A stretch of DNA of 57,883 bases from Sulfuritalea sp. (lineage in GTDB: Bacteria > Pseudomonadota > Gammaproteobacteria > Burkholderiales > Rhodocyclaceae). Below, in pieces: positions 1 through 9,603 of the stretch. The stretch is taken from NCBI GenBank assembly GCA_030680805.1, contig JAUXUK010000098.1:1-57883 (forward strand). The letters are read 5' to 3'. Each line of letters begins with the position of its first letter. Position 1 is the first letter of the stretch. The notes beneath the pieces are model-generated. The model saw nothing but the letters and a program-made list of their open reading frames with translations. It was not told the DNA's origin and did no database searches. The translations under genes were made by a program, and so were the position numbers.

Positions 1-1
1 G

Positions 2-1456
<1,455 letters not shown>

Positions 1457-1468
1457 GGTCGGCAATCC

Positions 1469-1729
1469 ATGCTCGATCCGAATACCATCGCGCTGCTCGG
1501 GCAACTTGGGATCGGCGCCGACACCGTCGAGTCGGCGCTGTCCTTTCTGGCAATCCTCACTGTCGTGACGGTGGCCGCCACCATCCCGACCGCCATCCTG
1601 GCGCGGAAGAAGCGGCGCTCGGTCGCCGGCTGGGTGATCCTCGCGCTGTCGATTCCCGTCGTGCCGCTGCTGCTGGTCTGGCTGATGCCGGCGCTGCCGG
1701 CGAAGTCGCCAACAGATTCGGCCAAATAG
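1469..1729 (+). CDS. small two-TM membrane protein, unknown function
   Basis: An 86-residue protein with two hydrophobic segments at about residues 24-44 and 53-75. They are separated by a basic loop (ARKKRRS), which suggests a hairpin with a cytoplasmic loop. It starts 13 bases after the ettA stop, so the two are probably co-transcribed. The codon use matches its neighbours and the opposite-strand frames are less convincing. I do not recognise a family. Confidence 0.6.
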   Translation: MLDPNTIALLGQLGIGADTVESALSFLAILTVVTVAATIPTAILARKKRRSVAGWVILALSIPVVPLLLVWLMPALPAKSPTDSAK

Positions 1730-1742
1730 CCCGCCACCCTGC

Positions 1743-2594
1743 ATGCCGAAGCTGCGCATCCTCGGGCTGGTGGCGCTGGCAATGATTGCGTTCGCCGGCA
1801 ATTCGCTGCTGTGCCGCCTTGCCCTCAAGCACACCACGATCGACGCCGCGAGCTTCACCACCATCCGCCTGCTTTCCGGCGCGGTGATGCTCTGGCTGGT
1901 GGTGCGCCTGCGCGGCAGCGTCCGTCCCGGTGCCGGCAACTGGCTGTCGGCGCTGGCCCTGTTCGCTTATGCCGCAGGCTTTTCCTATGCCTACCTCAGC
2001 CTCTCGGCGGCCAGCGGTGCGCTGCTGCTGTTCGGCGCGGTGCAGGCCACCATGATCAGCCACGGACTGTGGCAGGGCGAGCGTTTGCGCTGGCCGCAAC
2101 TGGCGGGCCTGGTGCTGGCGTTCGGCGGTCTGGTCGGCCTGCTGCTGCCCGGGCTGTCAGCGCCGCCCTTGCATGGCGCCTCACTGATGCTGGGCGCGGG
2201 CGTGGCCTGGGGAGTCTATTCACTGCGCGGCCGCAGCGCCGGCGACGCAACCCGCGTCACGGCAGGAAATTTCCTGCGCGCCGTTCCGATTGCCGCAGCC
2301 TTGAGCATCTTGATGGCGGGCGGCGCGGCGCTAGACAGGGCCGGCCTGCTCTACGCCGTCGCTTCAGGCGCGCTGGCCTCGGGACTGGGCTATGCCATCT
2401 GGTACACCGCCCTGCCCGCGCTGAAGGCCACCAACGCGGCGACCATCCAGCTCAGCGTTCCGGTGATCGCGGCGCTGGGCGGCGTGGTGTTCCTCGGCGA
2501 AGCGATCACCCTGCGTCTGGCGCTGGCGTCGCTGGCCATTCTCGGCGGCATCGCGCTGGTGATCCTCGAAAAGCAGGCAGCCAGGGCGCCGTGA
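1743..2594 (+). CDS. EamA/DMT-superfamily exporter
   Basis: A 283-residue inner-membrane protein with about ten hydrophobic helices. It has the two-fold EamA repeat typical of drug/metabolite transporters (RhaT/YdcZ type), and its length matches the family. The first repeat opens with a helix containing FAGNSLLCRLAL. The second contains the typical final segment LSVPVIAALGGVVFLGE near residues 239-255. The family exports amino acids, drugs or other small metabolites by proton exchange; the substrate cannot be read from sequence. It follows the small membrane protein by 13 bases and may share its transcript. Confidence 0.85.
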   Translation: MPKLRILGLVALAMIAFAGNSLLCRLALKHTTIDAASFTTIRLLSGAVMLWLVVRLRGSVRPGAGNWLSALALFAYAAGFSYAYLSLSAASGALLLFGAVQATMISHGLWQGERLRWPQLAGLVLAFGGLVGLLLPGLSAPPLHGASLMLGAGVAWGVYSLRGRSAGDATRVTAGNFLRAVPIAAALSILMAGGAALDRAGLLYAVASGALASGLGYAIWYTALPALKATNAATIQLSVPVIAALGGVVFLGEAITLRLALASLAILGGIALVILEKQAARAP

Positions 2595-2618
2595 CGGGGG
2601 CGCCCGGCTTGCCAAGGA

Positions 2619-3179
2619 TTACTTCGCGCGACCGTACTTGCCGGTCAGCGTCGCCTTGCCGATCGAATTGGCATTGATCATGAAACCCGCCAGTGAAGCC
2701 GTTGCCCCGGCCGGCAGATCGAGCTTGTCCACCTTCAGCGCGTGCAGCGTGAAGTTGTAGCGATGCGGCTTGTCGCCCGCGGGCGGGCAGGGGCCGCCCC
2801 AGCCGGGGCCGCCGAAATCGGTGTTGATCTGCGTCGCGCCCTTGGGCAGCGCCGAGCCGTCGGCCTTGCCGGCGCCCTTGGGCAATTCCGCCGCATCGAC
2901 CGGGATGTTGGTCACCACCCAGTGCCACCAGCCGGCGCCGCCGGTCGGCGCGTCGGGGTCGTGCACCAGCAATGCAAAGCTCTTGGTGCCCTGCGGCGCC
3001 CCCGACCATTTCAGGGCCGGAGAAATGTTCTTGCCACTGCAACCAAAGCCGGCGAACACCTGCTCTTCGGCAATCGGCGCGGCGGCTTTGATGTCAGCGC
3101 TGGAGAGCTTGAACGCATCGGCGTGTGCGCTGCCCGTGAAGGCAAGCGCGGCCGCGAACAACAGACTGGATCGAATCAT
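2619..3179 (-). CDS. YbhB/YbcL-family (PEBP-like) periplasmic protein
   Basis: A 186-residue protein of the bacterial phosphatidylethanolamine-binding/Raf-kinase-inhibitor-like family. The N-terminus is a clear Sec signal ending in GSAHA (about residue 20), so the mature protein is periplasmic. Family hallmarks are visible: GKNISPALKWSGAP, the ligand-pocket motif HDPDAP, and the WHWVVTNIP segment. The chosen ATG (complement of 3177-3179) has a strong AAGGAG ribosome site; a longer in-frame extension to 3737 overlaps the Rieske gene and is not credible. Family members bind small anionic ligands, but their role in bacteria is poorly defined. It is convergent with the EamA gene. Confidence 0.88.
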   Translation of the reverse strand: MIRSSLLFAAALAFTGSAHADAFKLSSADIKAAAPIAEEQVFAGFGCSGKNISPALKWSGAPQGTKSFALLVHDPDAPTGGAGWWHWVVTNIPVDAAELPKGAGKADGSALPKGATQINTDFGGPGWGGPCPPAGDKPHRYNFTLHALKVDKLDLPAGATASLAGFMINANSIGKATLTGKYGRAK

Positions 3180-3250
3180 GTTGGCTCCTTTTTTGGGTTG
3201 GGGGTAAAACAAGACCTGCAAATCAGGGTAGCAGAGTGGCCGCTGCCTTC

Positions 3251-3796
3251 CTAGGTCTCGCCGATGATCACGCGGCTGTCGCCTTCCAGCCGGTATTCGG
3301 GAATCACCAGGTTGGCCGGCGCCGGCCCCATGCGGAACACCCGCCCGGCCAGATCGAACTTCGAGGTGTGGCAGGGACAAAGGAATTCGCTGCGATTGCC
3401 CGTGCCGCTGCGCAGTACCGGCGGGCAGCCCTGATGCGTGCATTGGCCGATGGCGACGAACAGTTCCGGGCGCAGCGAACGATGCGCGTTGCGGCAGGCA
3501 GCCGGCTGCAGCGAATCTTCGGAAGCGGGATCGGTCAGTTCGCTTTCGTAGCCTGCCAGCGCCGCAATATCGTCGGCGCTGCGGCGCAGAATCCACACTG
3601 TGCGGCCGTGCCACTCCACCGTGCGCAGCTTGCCCGGCGACAGGTCGCCAAAATCCACCGGCAACGGATACCCGGCCGGTGGCTGCGGCTGGCTCGTCAG
3701 ATACTTCGCCAAGCCGATCCCCGCCCCGAGCGCGCACAGGCCGCCCACGATGTACAAGCGACGGCGTTCGGGAGCGGTATTGCGATTATTGTTCAT
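3251..3796 (-). CDS. Rieske [2Fe-2S] protein, PetA-like
   Basis: A 181-residue membrane-anchored Rieske protein resembling the iron-sulfur subunit of ubiquinol-cytochrome c reductase. It has a basic N-terminus (ERRR), one anchor helix at about residues 13-30, and both cluster loops: CTHQGC with CPCHTSKFD (about residues 118-143). The CRNAHRSLRPE segment before the cluster is typical of proteobacterial PetA. There is no cytochrome b or c1 gene next to it, so it is a stand-alone copy. It may be a paralogue for a second bc1-like complex or a remnant of a relocated operon. A 71-base gap separates it from the downstream PEBP gene. Confidence 0.85.
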   Translation of the reverse strand: MNNNRNTAPERRRLYIVGGLCALGAGIGLAKYLTSQPQPPAGYPLPVDFGDLSPGKLRTVEWHGRTVWILRRSADDIAALAGYESELTDPASEDSLQPAACRNAHRSLRPELFVAIGQCTHQGCPPVLRSGTGNRSEFLCPCHTSKFDLAGRVFRMGPAPANLVIPEYRLEGDSRVIIGET

Positions 3797-4106
3797 GGAC
3801 CGTTAGTCGAAAGCGTGGAGTTGCGATCAGGATACCGCGTTCGCGGCTTCCGTAACAACAAGACGAGATGCGACGCATTTGCACTGGTGAAACGGCGGGA
3901 GAGTCTGCGCGGCGGACGTTGGCACGGCGTTTCTTGACTTCGCGACCTCGGATAAGGAACGGGTAGACGCGGAGTTACCCGTTGGCTATTCTGGAATTGA
4001 AGCATCGCCCTGCCCCGAGATCGAATCCTTCCGGTGGTCGAAACAGGGCGTTGGTTGTTGCTGGCAGGGTCGGGCAGTCTCCATCGTTCTTCTTGGAGGG
4101 GGTCAT
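3797..4106. promoter_or_regulatory. divergent intergenic region with perfect inverted repeat
   Basis: A 310-base region between the divergent Rieske and CHAT genes with no convincing gene. A perfect 8-base inverted repeat, AACGGGTA at 3958-3965 and TACCCGTT at 3976-3983, separated by 10 bases, lies about 125 bases upstream of the CHAT start. It could be an operator or an RNA hairpin in the leader. The CHAT ribosome site GGAGGGGG lies just before the ATG at 4107. Confidence 0.4.
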
Positions 4107-6476
4107 ATGTTTGAGCGATTGTTCAAGATCGCCGCAAGCCTTTTGGTAGTCGTTTTGCTGTCGGGTTGCGCCTACGACATGGTCAGCGAACGAGACCGCC
4201 TTCAGGTCACTGGCGGCTATGGTGAGCTTGCGCGACTGAGTGAAGCCGACTCGGCCAAAAAGCCCACTACGACACGCCTGCACGCGCAATGCCTGGCCTA
4301 TTCAAAGCTCAAGCGTTACGACAAGCTGCTCGATTGTGCCGATCGGCTTGAGGCGAACATCCGGAGCGGCGATACGCGCCTCGATTCACGGGAAGACAAT
4401 CCCAACCTCGCCGCGGCTTTTGCCATCTCGTCCCTTATCGTCGGCAAAGACGCGCTGCTGCCCGATGTGAGCGCCTCGCCGCACATCTTCCGTGCCGAAG
4501 CCTATCTGGAACTCGGCGATTACCAGCGCGTGGTCGACGAGGCGCGGCGAGGCCTGAAGCTCGGCTCGAGCGGTACATCCCCTCAGCATGTGCTTTACCA
4601 GGCCATCTCGCTCGGCCATCTTTCGGTCGCCTATGCCCTGCTGGGCGAAAGCAGCAAGGCCGCCAATGAACTGGCGACGCTGGAACAGCTCAGCATTCCC
4701 TACACAGGCAGCGCCTACAACGAACCGGAAAAAATGAACGCGCTGGGACGCGGCTACATGGCCCTGAAGAAATACGACAAGGCGTTGCCCTTCCTGGAAA
4801 AAGACTTTTCGGCGTTTCGCTCGCTTGCCGACATGGTCACCGGCGCATCCGCGCGGGGCAAGAGCATGTTCACCGCCATCGAGATGCCGCGCCAGTTTCT
4901 GCTCAACCGCTGCCGCCTTGAATTGGGGAAGCTGGCAAACGCGCGCGAGGGCTTTGACACTCTTCTGAACCAGCCGACCATCGCTGACAGTGGCGACATC
5001 TACTGGCTGTCTCTATTTGATCGCGGCCGCATCGCCGAGCAGGATGTGCAGCGCGACAAAGCCATCGGCTTCTACCGGCGCGCCATCGAAACCATTGAAC
5101 TGCAGCGCGCCACGATAAATTCCGAAGCCAGCAAGATCGGCTTCGTCGGCGACAAGCAGGCCGTATATGGACGCTTGATTGCGGTGCTGATCGAACAGGG
5201 CCGCGCCAACGAGGCCTTCGATTACGTCGAGCGCTCCAAGTCGCGCGCCCTGGTCGACATGCTGGCCTCGAAGAAGGACTTCGCCGCGCAGGATTCCGCG
5301 CAGGCCGCGTTGGTGCTGGCGCAACTCGACGCCGCCGACCTCAACGCCCGCGTCCAGGACGAAAGCGCCAAGCCCGAAGCCAAGACCACCGGCGCGCGCA
5401 ACCTGCAGGTCGCCCGCGAAGCCCTGCAATCCGCCGCCCCCGAGCTGTCCACGCTGGTCACCGTGACCTCGGTGCCTTCGGCCGAACTCAAGGCGCTGGT
5501 CGGCGCCGACGAAACCCTGATCGAGTATTACTACCAGGGCACGGACTTGTACGCTTTCATTCTCGATCGCGAACGGCTGCTGGCGGTGAAGCTCGATGCG
5601 ACGGAACTCGCCAGCCAGGTGCAGACCCTGCGCAAGACGCTGGAAGCCACCGAATCGCCGGCCTGGCAGGAACCGGCCCGAGCGATCTACGCGCGCCTGT
5701 GGCAACCGCTGGAGAAACTCGTCACCAGCAAGAACCTGATCGTGGTGGCCCACGGCGCCCTGCACTACCTGCCCTTCGCCGCCTTGCAGGACGCCAGCGG
5801 CCAGTTCCTGCTCGACCGCTACAGCCTGCGCTTCCTGCCCAGTGCTTCGGTGCTGAAGTTCCTGCGCCCGGTACTGCAGAACAAGGATGCACGCCTGCTC
5901 GCTCTGGGCAATCCCGACCTCGACGATCCGAAGCTCGACCTGGCCTTCGCCGAGGGCGAGGCGAAGCTGGTGGCTTCGCTCTATCCGAGCTCGCGGGTGC
6001 TGGTGCGCAAGGATGCCTCGGAGACCAATTTCAAGAAGGCCGGCGGCGTTTTCTCGCGTATCCACTTCGCCAGCCACGGCAAGTTCCAGGCGGATGAGCC
6101 GCTGAAGTCGGGACTCTATCTGGCGAAGGACGCGGACAACGACGGCGTCCTCACCGTGGGCGAGCTCTACTCGATGAATCTGGAGGCGGATCTGGTGACG
6201 CTATCGGCCTGCGAGACGGGCCTGGGCAAAATCGCCAGCGGCGACGACGTGGTGGGCCTGACGCGCGGCTTCCTGTATGCCGGCAGCCGCTCGATCGTGG
6301 CGAGCCTGTGGAGCGTGGATGACAAGGCGACGGCCACGCTGATGCAGGCCTTCTATGCCAATCTGGCATCGATGAACAAGCGGGAAGCCTTGCGCCATGC
6401 GCAGGTCAAGGCGCGCGAGACGTTTCCGCATCCGTTCTTCTGGGCGGCGTTTCAGTTGACGGGGCGGGCGGAGTGA
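4107..6476 (+). CDS. TPR-CHAT domain lipoprotein
   Basis: A 789-residue protein with a lipoprotein signal peptide (lipobox LLSGC, Cys at about residue 22). It continues with a long alpha-helical TPR-like region of about residues 40-480 (for example YDKALPFLEKDF and DKAIGFYRRAIETIE). A C-terminal CHAT protease domain occupies about 490-789. The CHAT catalytic dyad is present: His657 in HFASHGKF and Cys702 in LSACETGLG, followed by the family motif VVGLTRGFLYAGSRSIVASL. CHAT enzymes are caspase/separase-like cysteine peptidases; some act in defence or cell death, others in secretion or signalling. The lipid anchor places this one on the cell envelope, so it is not the usual cytoplasmic CRISPR- or gasdermin-linked type. 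It overlaps the next small gene by 4 bases. The substrate is unknown. Confidence 0.9.
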   Translation: MFERLFKIAASLLVVVLLSGCAYDMVSERDRLQVTGGYGELARLSEADSAKKPTTTRLHAQCLAYSKLKRYDKLLDCADRLEANIRSGDTRLDSREDNPNLAAAFAISSLIVGKDALLPDVSASPHIFRAEAYLELGDYQRVVDEARRGLKLGSSGTSPQHVLYQAISLGHLSVAYALLGESSKAANELATLEQLSIPYTGSAYNEPEKMNALGRGYMALKKYDKALPFLEKDFSAFRSLADMVTGASARGKSMFTAIEMPRQFLLNRCRLELGKLANAREGFDTLLNQPTIADSGDIYWLSLFDRGRIAEQDVQRDKAIGFYRRAIETIELQRATINSEASKIGFVGDKQAVYGRLIAVLIEQGRANEAFDYVERSKSRALVDMLASKKDFAAQDSAQAALVLAQLDAADLNARVQDESAKPEAKTTGARNLQVAREALQSAAPELSTLVTVTSVPSAELKALVGADETLIEYYYQGTDLYAFILDRERLLAVKLDATELASQVQTLRKTLEATESPAWQEPARAIYARLWQPLEKLVTSKNLIVVAHGALHYLPFAALQDASGQFLLDRYSLRFLPSASVLKFLRPVLQNKDARLLALGNPDLDDPKLDLAFAEGEAKLVASLYPSSRVLVRKDASETNFKKAGGVFSRIHFASHGKFQADEPLKSGLYLAKDADNDGVLTVGELYSMNLEADLVTLSACETGLGKIASGDDVVGLTRGFLYAGSRSIVASLWSVDDKATATLMQAFYANLASMNKREALRHAQVKARETFPHPFFWAAFQLTGRAE

Positions 6477-6775
6477 GGCGGCGATGGATGGTGCGGGTCG
6501 CCGGCGCGGGCCTCCTGCTCTATGTCGCCTACTTCGCCTACTCGCTGGCGACCGGCAAGGAGCGAATGACCGAGCTGTGCAAGCAAATCACGCCCGGCAT
6601 GACCGTCGATCGCGTGCTGATGCTGGCACAGGACAACGGCCTCGGTCCGCGGCGACTCAATGCCGATACAAAGCTGGCCTACCTGGCCGAGACCAGAAGC
6701 TTCGGACGCCATGCGTGTCGCGTCGAGTTCAATCAGGGGCGTGTCACCAGCGCACGCTACAACTACGCCGATTGA
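6473..6775 (+). CDS. small membrane-anchored protein coupled to CHAT gene
   Basis: A 100-residue protein starting with GTG inside the CHAT stop (GTGA overlap), indicating translational coupling. It has a basic N-terminus and one hydrophobic helix (about residues 8-26). The soluble part contains CKQITPGMTVDRVLMLAQ, reminiscent of the BamE/SmpA-like fold seen in many small envelope proteins; that similarity is weak and inferred. It probably functions with the CHAT lipoprotein in the envelope, as a partner, inhibitor or substrate. Confidence 0.65.
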   Translation: MRRRWMVRVAGAGLLLYVAYFAYSLATGKERMTELCKQITPGMTVDRVLMLAQDNGLGPRRLNADTKLAYLAETRSFGRHACRVEFNQGRVTSARYNYAD

Positions 6776-6802
6776 CCGCGATTTTTCCGGCTCGCGGCTA
6801 AC

Positions 6803-7303
6803 TCAAAAGCAGCGCCAGTGCGGCGCGCCGACCGTGGGCGGCAGGCAGTTCCGGAACGGATGCTGACCGGGAAACCACTGCATCGGAATCTGCGCACGGC
6901 AATACCTGAGTTCCTGCTCGATGCGGTCGAGGCAGAGCTTTTCGCGGCGCTCCACCTCGGCGGCCATGTCATCGAAAATCTGCGTGCGTTCGCTGGCGAC
7001 CATGTGGTCGAGCACCGCGAGCGGCACCCCCTGCCCGGCCAGCTCGACGATCTGGCTGGCCGACAGGCGGTAGCGCGAACCGGATTGCTTGATGCGGCCG
7101 ATGAGTTCCTCGGCAGGCAGGCCCAGACGAGCCAGCGCCACGATCTGCTGCAGCGGCATCGCCGCACCCGGCTGCGGCAGGCTGGCCGCGAGTTGCTCTG
7201 CACTCAGGCGCTCGATCTTTGGCGGCTCGGGAGGAACGCCGGCGCAGCCCTGGAGGATCAGGGCCAGCGCAGCAGCAAGTCGAAGATGACGGAGAGAACT
7301 CAT
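6803..7303 (-). CDS. lipoprotein of unknown function
   Basis: A 166-residue protein with a lipoprotein signal (ALILQGCAG, Cys at about residue 20). I chose the ATG at 7303 because it sits directly before the signal peptide; an in-frame ATG at 7342 would add 13 residues. Repeated helical segments follow (LARLGLPAEELIGRIKQSG, then SQIVELAGQGVPLAVLDHM), of the kind found in proteins that carry a short repeated 'I..L...G....I...I' motif. The C-terminus is Cys-rich (CLDRIEQELRYC, NCLPP, HWRCF) and could form disulfides in the periplasm. Convergent with the preceding small gene. No family assigned. Confidence 0.65.
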   Translation of the reverse strand: MSSLRHLRLAAALALILQGCAGVPPEPPKIERLSAEQLAASLPQPGAAMPLQQIVALARLGLPAEELIGRIKQSGSRYRLSASQIVELAGQGVPLAVLDHMVASERTQIFDDMAAEVERREKLCLDRIEQELRYCRAQIPMQWFPGQHPFRNCLPPTVGAPHWRCF

Positions 7304-7460
7304 TGCCGATTGCGTGGTCAGAGTCGGTTGAACACGCTTCAATCATAGGCCACACCGCTCCGGTTTTCGAGCCTGCCATGCCGCCCCAAGGCGAGCCGGA
7401 GGTGACTGGTCTACAATTCGCCCCCTGCCGTCCCTGCGCCCTGCCTGTGCCGCCCCGACC

Positions 7461-9386
7461 GTGACCATCCCTGCCCTCGAACTGCTCGCCCCCGCCAAGA
7501 ATGCCGACTTCGGCATCGAAGCGATCACGCATGGCGCCGACGCGGTGTACATCGGCGGGCCGGCTTTCGGCGCGCGGGCGAATGCCGGCAACAGCATTGC
7601 CGACATCGAGCGGCTGGCGGCGCACGCCCACCGCTACCACGCCAAGGTGTTCGTCACGCTGAACACCATCCTGCGCGACGACGAGCTCGACGAAGCACGA
7701 CGCATGGCCTGGCAGTTCTACGAGGCGGGGGCCGACGCGCTGATCGTGCAGGACATGGGCCTGCTTGAACTCGACCTGCCGCCGATCCAGTTGCATGCCA
7801 GCACCCAGACCGACATCCGCACGCTGGAGAAGGCGCGCTTCCTGCAGGACGTCGGCTTCTCGCAGATCGTGCTGGCGCGTGAACTGACACTGAAGGAAAT
7901 TGCGAAGATCGACGAGGGATTGAGAGTCGCCCCACCCTCTCCCTCGGTCCCTCTCCCTGAGGGAGAGGGAAGAAGTACGCCGGCAACGCTCGAATTCTTC
8001 GTCCACGGCGCGCTGTGCGTGGCCTACAGCGGCCAGTGCTACATCAGCCACGCCCACACCGGGCGCAGCGCCAATCGCGGCGAATGCTCGCAAGCCTGCC
8101 GCCTGCCCTACACGCTGGAAGACGAGGCCGGCCGCATCGTCGCCCACGACAAGCACCTGCTGTCGATGAAGGACAACGACCAGAGCGCCAACTTGCGCGC
8201 GCTGATCGAGGCCGGCATCCGCTCCTTCAAGATCGAGGGGCGGCTGAAGGACCTCAGCTACGTCAAGAACATCACGGCGCACTACCGCACGCTGCTCGAC
8301 GAATTTCTGGAAACTTCGCCCGAGTACCGGCGCGCCTCGTCGGGGCGCTGCACCTACACCTTCACGCCGCAGCCGGAGAAGACCTTCAATCGCGGCGCCA
8401 CGGATTACTTCGTCAATGAGCGCAAGGCCGACATCGGCGCCTTCGATACGCCGAAGTTTTCCGGCGAGGCGATCGGCGAAGTTACGCGCGTCGGCCCGGA
8501 CTGGTTCGAGGTCACGGCCTCCGCGCCGCTGCACAACGGCGACGGCCTCAGCTATTTTGATGCCCACCGCGAACTGGTCGGCCTGCGCGTCAATCGCGCC
8601 GACGGTGCGCGCCTGTTTCCCAACGAGATGCCCGATGATCTGGCTGTCGGCACCGCGCTCTACCGCAACCGCGACCAGGAATTCGAGCGCGCGCTGGAAA
8701 GGAAATCCGCCGAGCGGCGCATCGGCGTGCACCTGCAACTGGGCGAAACGCCGGATGGTTTCGCGCTCACGCTGACCGATGAGGACGGCATCACGGCGAA
8801 CGTCGCCCTGCCCCACGCCCATGAGGTGTCGAAGAATGCCGAGCGCGCCTTCGCCGGCCTGCGCGAGAACCTCGGCAAGCTGGGCAACACGATCTTCGAG
8901 GCGAAGCAGATTTCACTCGATGTGTCCCAGCCGTGGTTCCTGCCGGCCTCGGCGGTGAATGGCCTGCGCCGCGATGCCATCACCGCACTCGAAGCCGCGC
9001 GCGCCGCCGCCCGCGAGTGCCTGCCGCGAAGAATCGCCGCATCGCCAGCGCCGAGTTTTCCGGAGAACGAACTGAGCTACCTGGGCAACGTGCTCAACCG
9101 CGCCGCCCGCGCCTTTTACGAGAAGCATGGCGTATCGGTGATCGCCGAGGCCTACGAGACCGACAGCGAAAAGGGCGAGGTGTCGCTGATGATCACGCGC
9201 CACTGCCTGCGCTACAGCTACAACCTCTGTCCCAAGGAAGTGAAGGGCATCCGCCCCGACCCGATGACGCTGGTCAATGGCAAGGAAAAACTCACCCTGC
9301 GCTTCGACTGCAAGAAGTGCGAAATGCATGTCATCGGCAAGCTGAAGAAGGGCCGGCAGATCAGCATCACGCCCGTCGCGCATTGA
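7461..9386 (+). CDS. rlhA: U32-family 23S rRNA C2501 hydroxylase RlhA
   Basis: A 641-residue U32-family protein that aligns from end to end with E. coli RlhA (YdcP), which hydroxylates 23S rRNA C2501 using prephenate-dependent chemistry. Conserved blocks: HGADAVYIGGPAFGAR, QLHASTQTDIRT, the Cys-rich family signature HGALCVAYSGQCYISH with GECSQACRLPY, SFKIEGRLKDLSYVKN, and a C-terminal iron-sulfur-like Cys set (HCLRYSYNLCPKE, CKKCEMH). About 20 residues (near 155-175) are extra compared with E. coli and are encoded by a palindromic repeat inserted in frame at 7948-7970. The ATG lies outside any clear ribosome site. Confidence 0.92.
   Translation: MTIPALELLAPAKNADFGIEAITHGADAVYIGGPAFGARANAGNSIADIERLAAHAHRYHAKVFVTLNTILRDDELDEARRMAWQFYEAGADALIVQDMGLLELDLPPIQLHASTQTDIRTLEKARFLQDVGFSQIVLARELTLKEIAKIDEGLRVAPPSPSVPLPEGEGRSTPATLEFFVHGALCVAYSGQCYISHAHTGRSANRGECSQACRLPYTLEDEAGRIVAHDKHLLSMKDNDQSANLRALIEAGIRSFKIEGRLKDLSYVKNITAHYRTLLDEFLETSPEYRRASSGRCTYTFTPQPEKTFNRGATDYFVNERKADIGAFDTPKFSGEAIGEVTRVGPDWFEVTASAPLHNGDGLSYFDAHRELVGLRVNRADGARLFPNEMPDDLAVGTALYRNRDQEFERALERKSAERRIGVHLQLGETPDGFALTLTDEDGITANVALPHAHEVSKNAERAFAGLRENLGKLGNTIFEAKQISLDVSQPWFLPASAVNGLRRDAITALEAARAAARECLPRRIAASPAPSFPENELSYLGNVLNRAARAFYEKHGVSVIAEAYETDSEKGEVSLMITRHCLRYSYNLCPKEVKGIRPDPMTLVNGKEKLTLRFDCKKCEMHVIGKLKKGRQISITPVAH
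7948..7970. repeat. palindromic repeat inserted in frame in rlhA
   Basis: A perfect inverted repeat with 11-base arms around a single central G (TCCCTCTCCCT, then AGGGAGAGGGA). It encodes part of the peptide PSPSVPLPEGEGR, which falls between two blocks conserved in RlhA. Similar CCCTCTCCC/GGGAGAGGG palindromes are common intergenic elements in proteobacteria, so this looks like a copy that landed in a coding loop without breaking the frame. Confidence 0.8.
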
Positions 9387-9407
9387 GAACGGGAACCGCC
9401 GATCAAG

Positions 9408-9545
9408 TCACATTCCGTCCCCGGATCAAGTCCGGGGCAGGCTATTCCGGCGAACGCCGGAATCCAGAAGAATCGTGGCACTGGATTCCGGCGTCGCCCG
9501 CCGCGAAGCGGAATCCCGGGTGTGTCGAGACCGCCGGAATGACGG
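9408..9545. repeat. dRS3/REP-like intergenic repeat, copy 1
   Basis: A composite of inverted repeats between rlhA and dusC. The core ATTCCGGCGAACGCCGGAAT (9444-9463) is a perfect palindrome apart from its centre and is followed by CCAG. A second, diverged set runs from GATTCCGGCG to CCGGAATGACGG. Copies with the same core lie at 23644-23713 and 24671-24739. The layout resembles the ATTCC(N)GGAAT family (dRS3 in Neisseria). Confidence 0.8.
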
Positions 9546-9603
9546 CTGGTTCATCGCTTGCCGAACATAAAAAGTCGGCGCTGGCAATACGGCGATTTCA
9601 GCG

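Noticed and set aside
4107-6476. CRISPR-linked or gasdermin-linked CHAT defence system
   Set aside because: No Cas gene, CRISPR array or gasdermin-like gene is nearby, and the protein has a lipoprotein signal.
6969-8822. 617-codon minus-strand open frame
   Set aside because: It is the antisense shadow of rlhA and the lipoprotein gene, caused by high-GC codon use; the plus-strand proteins are clearly recognisable.
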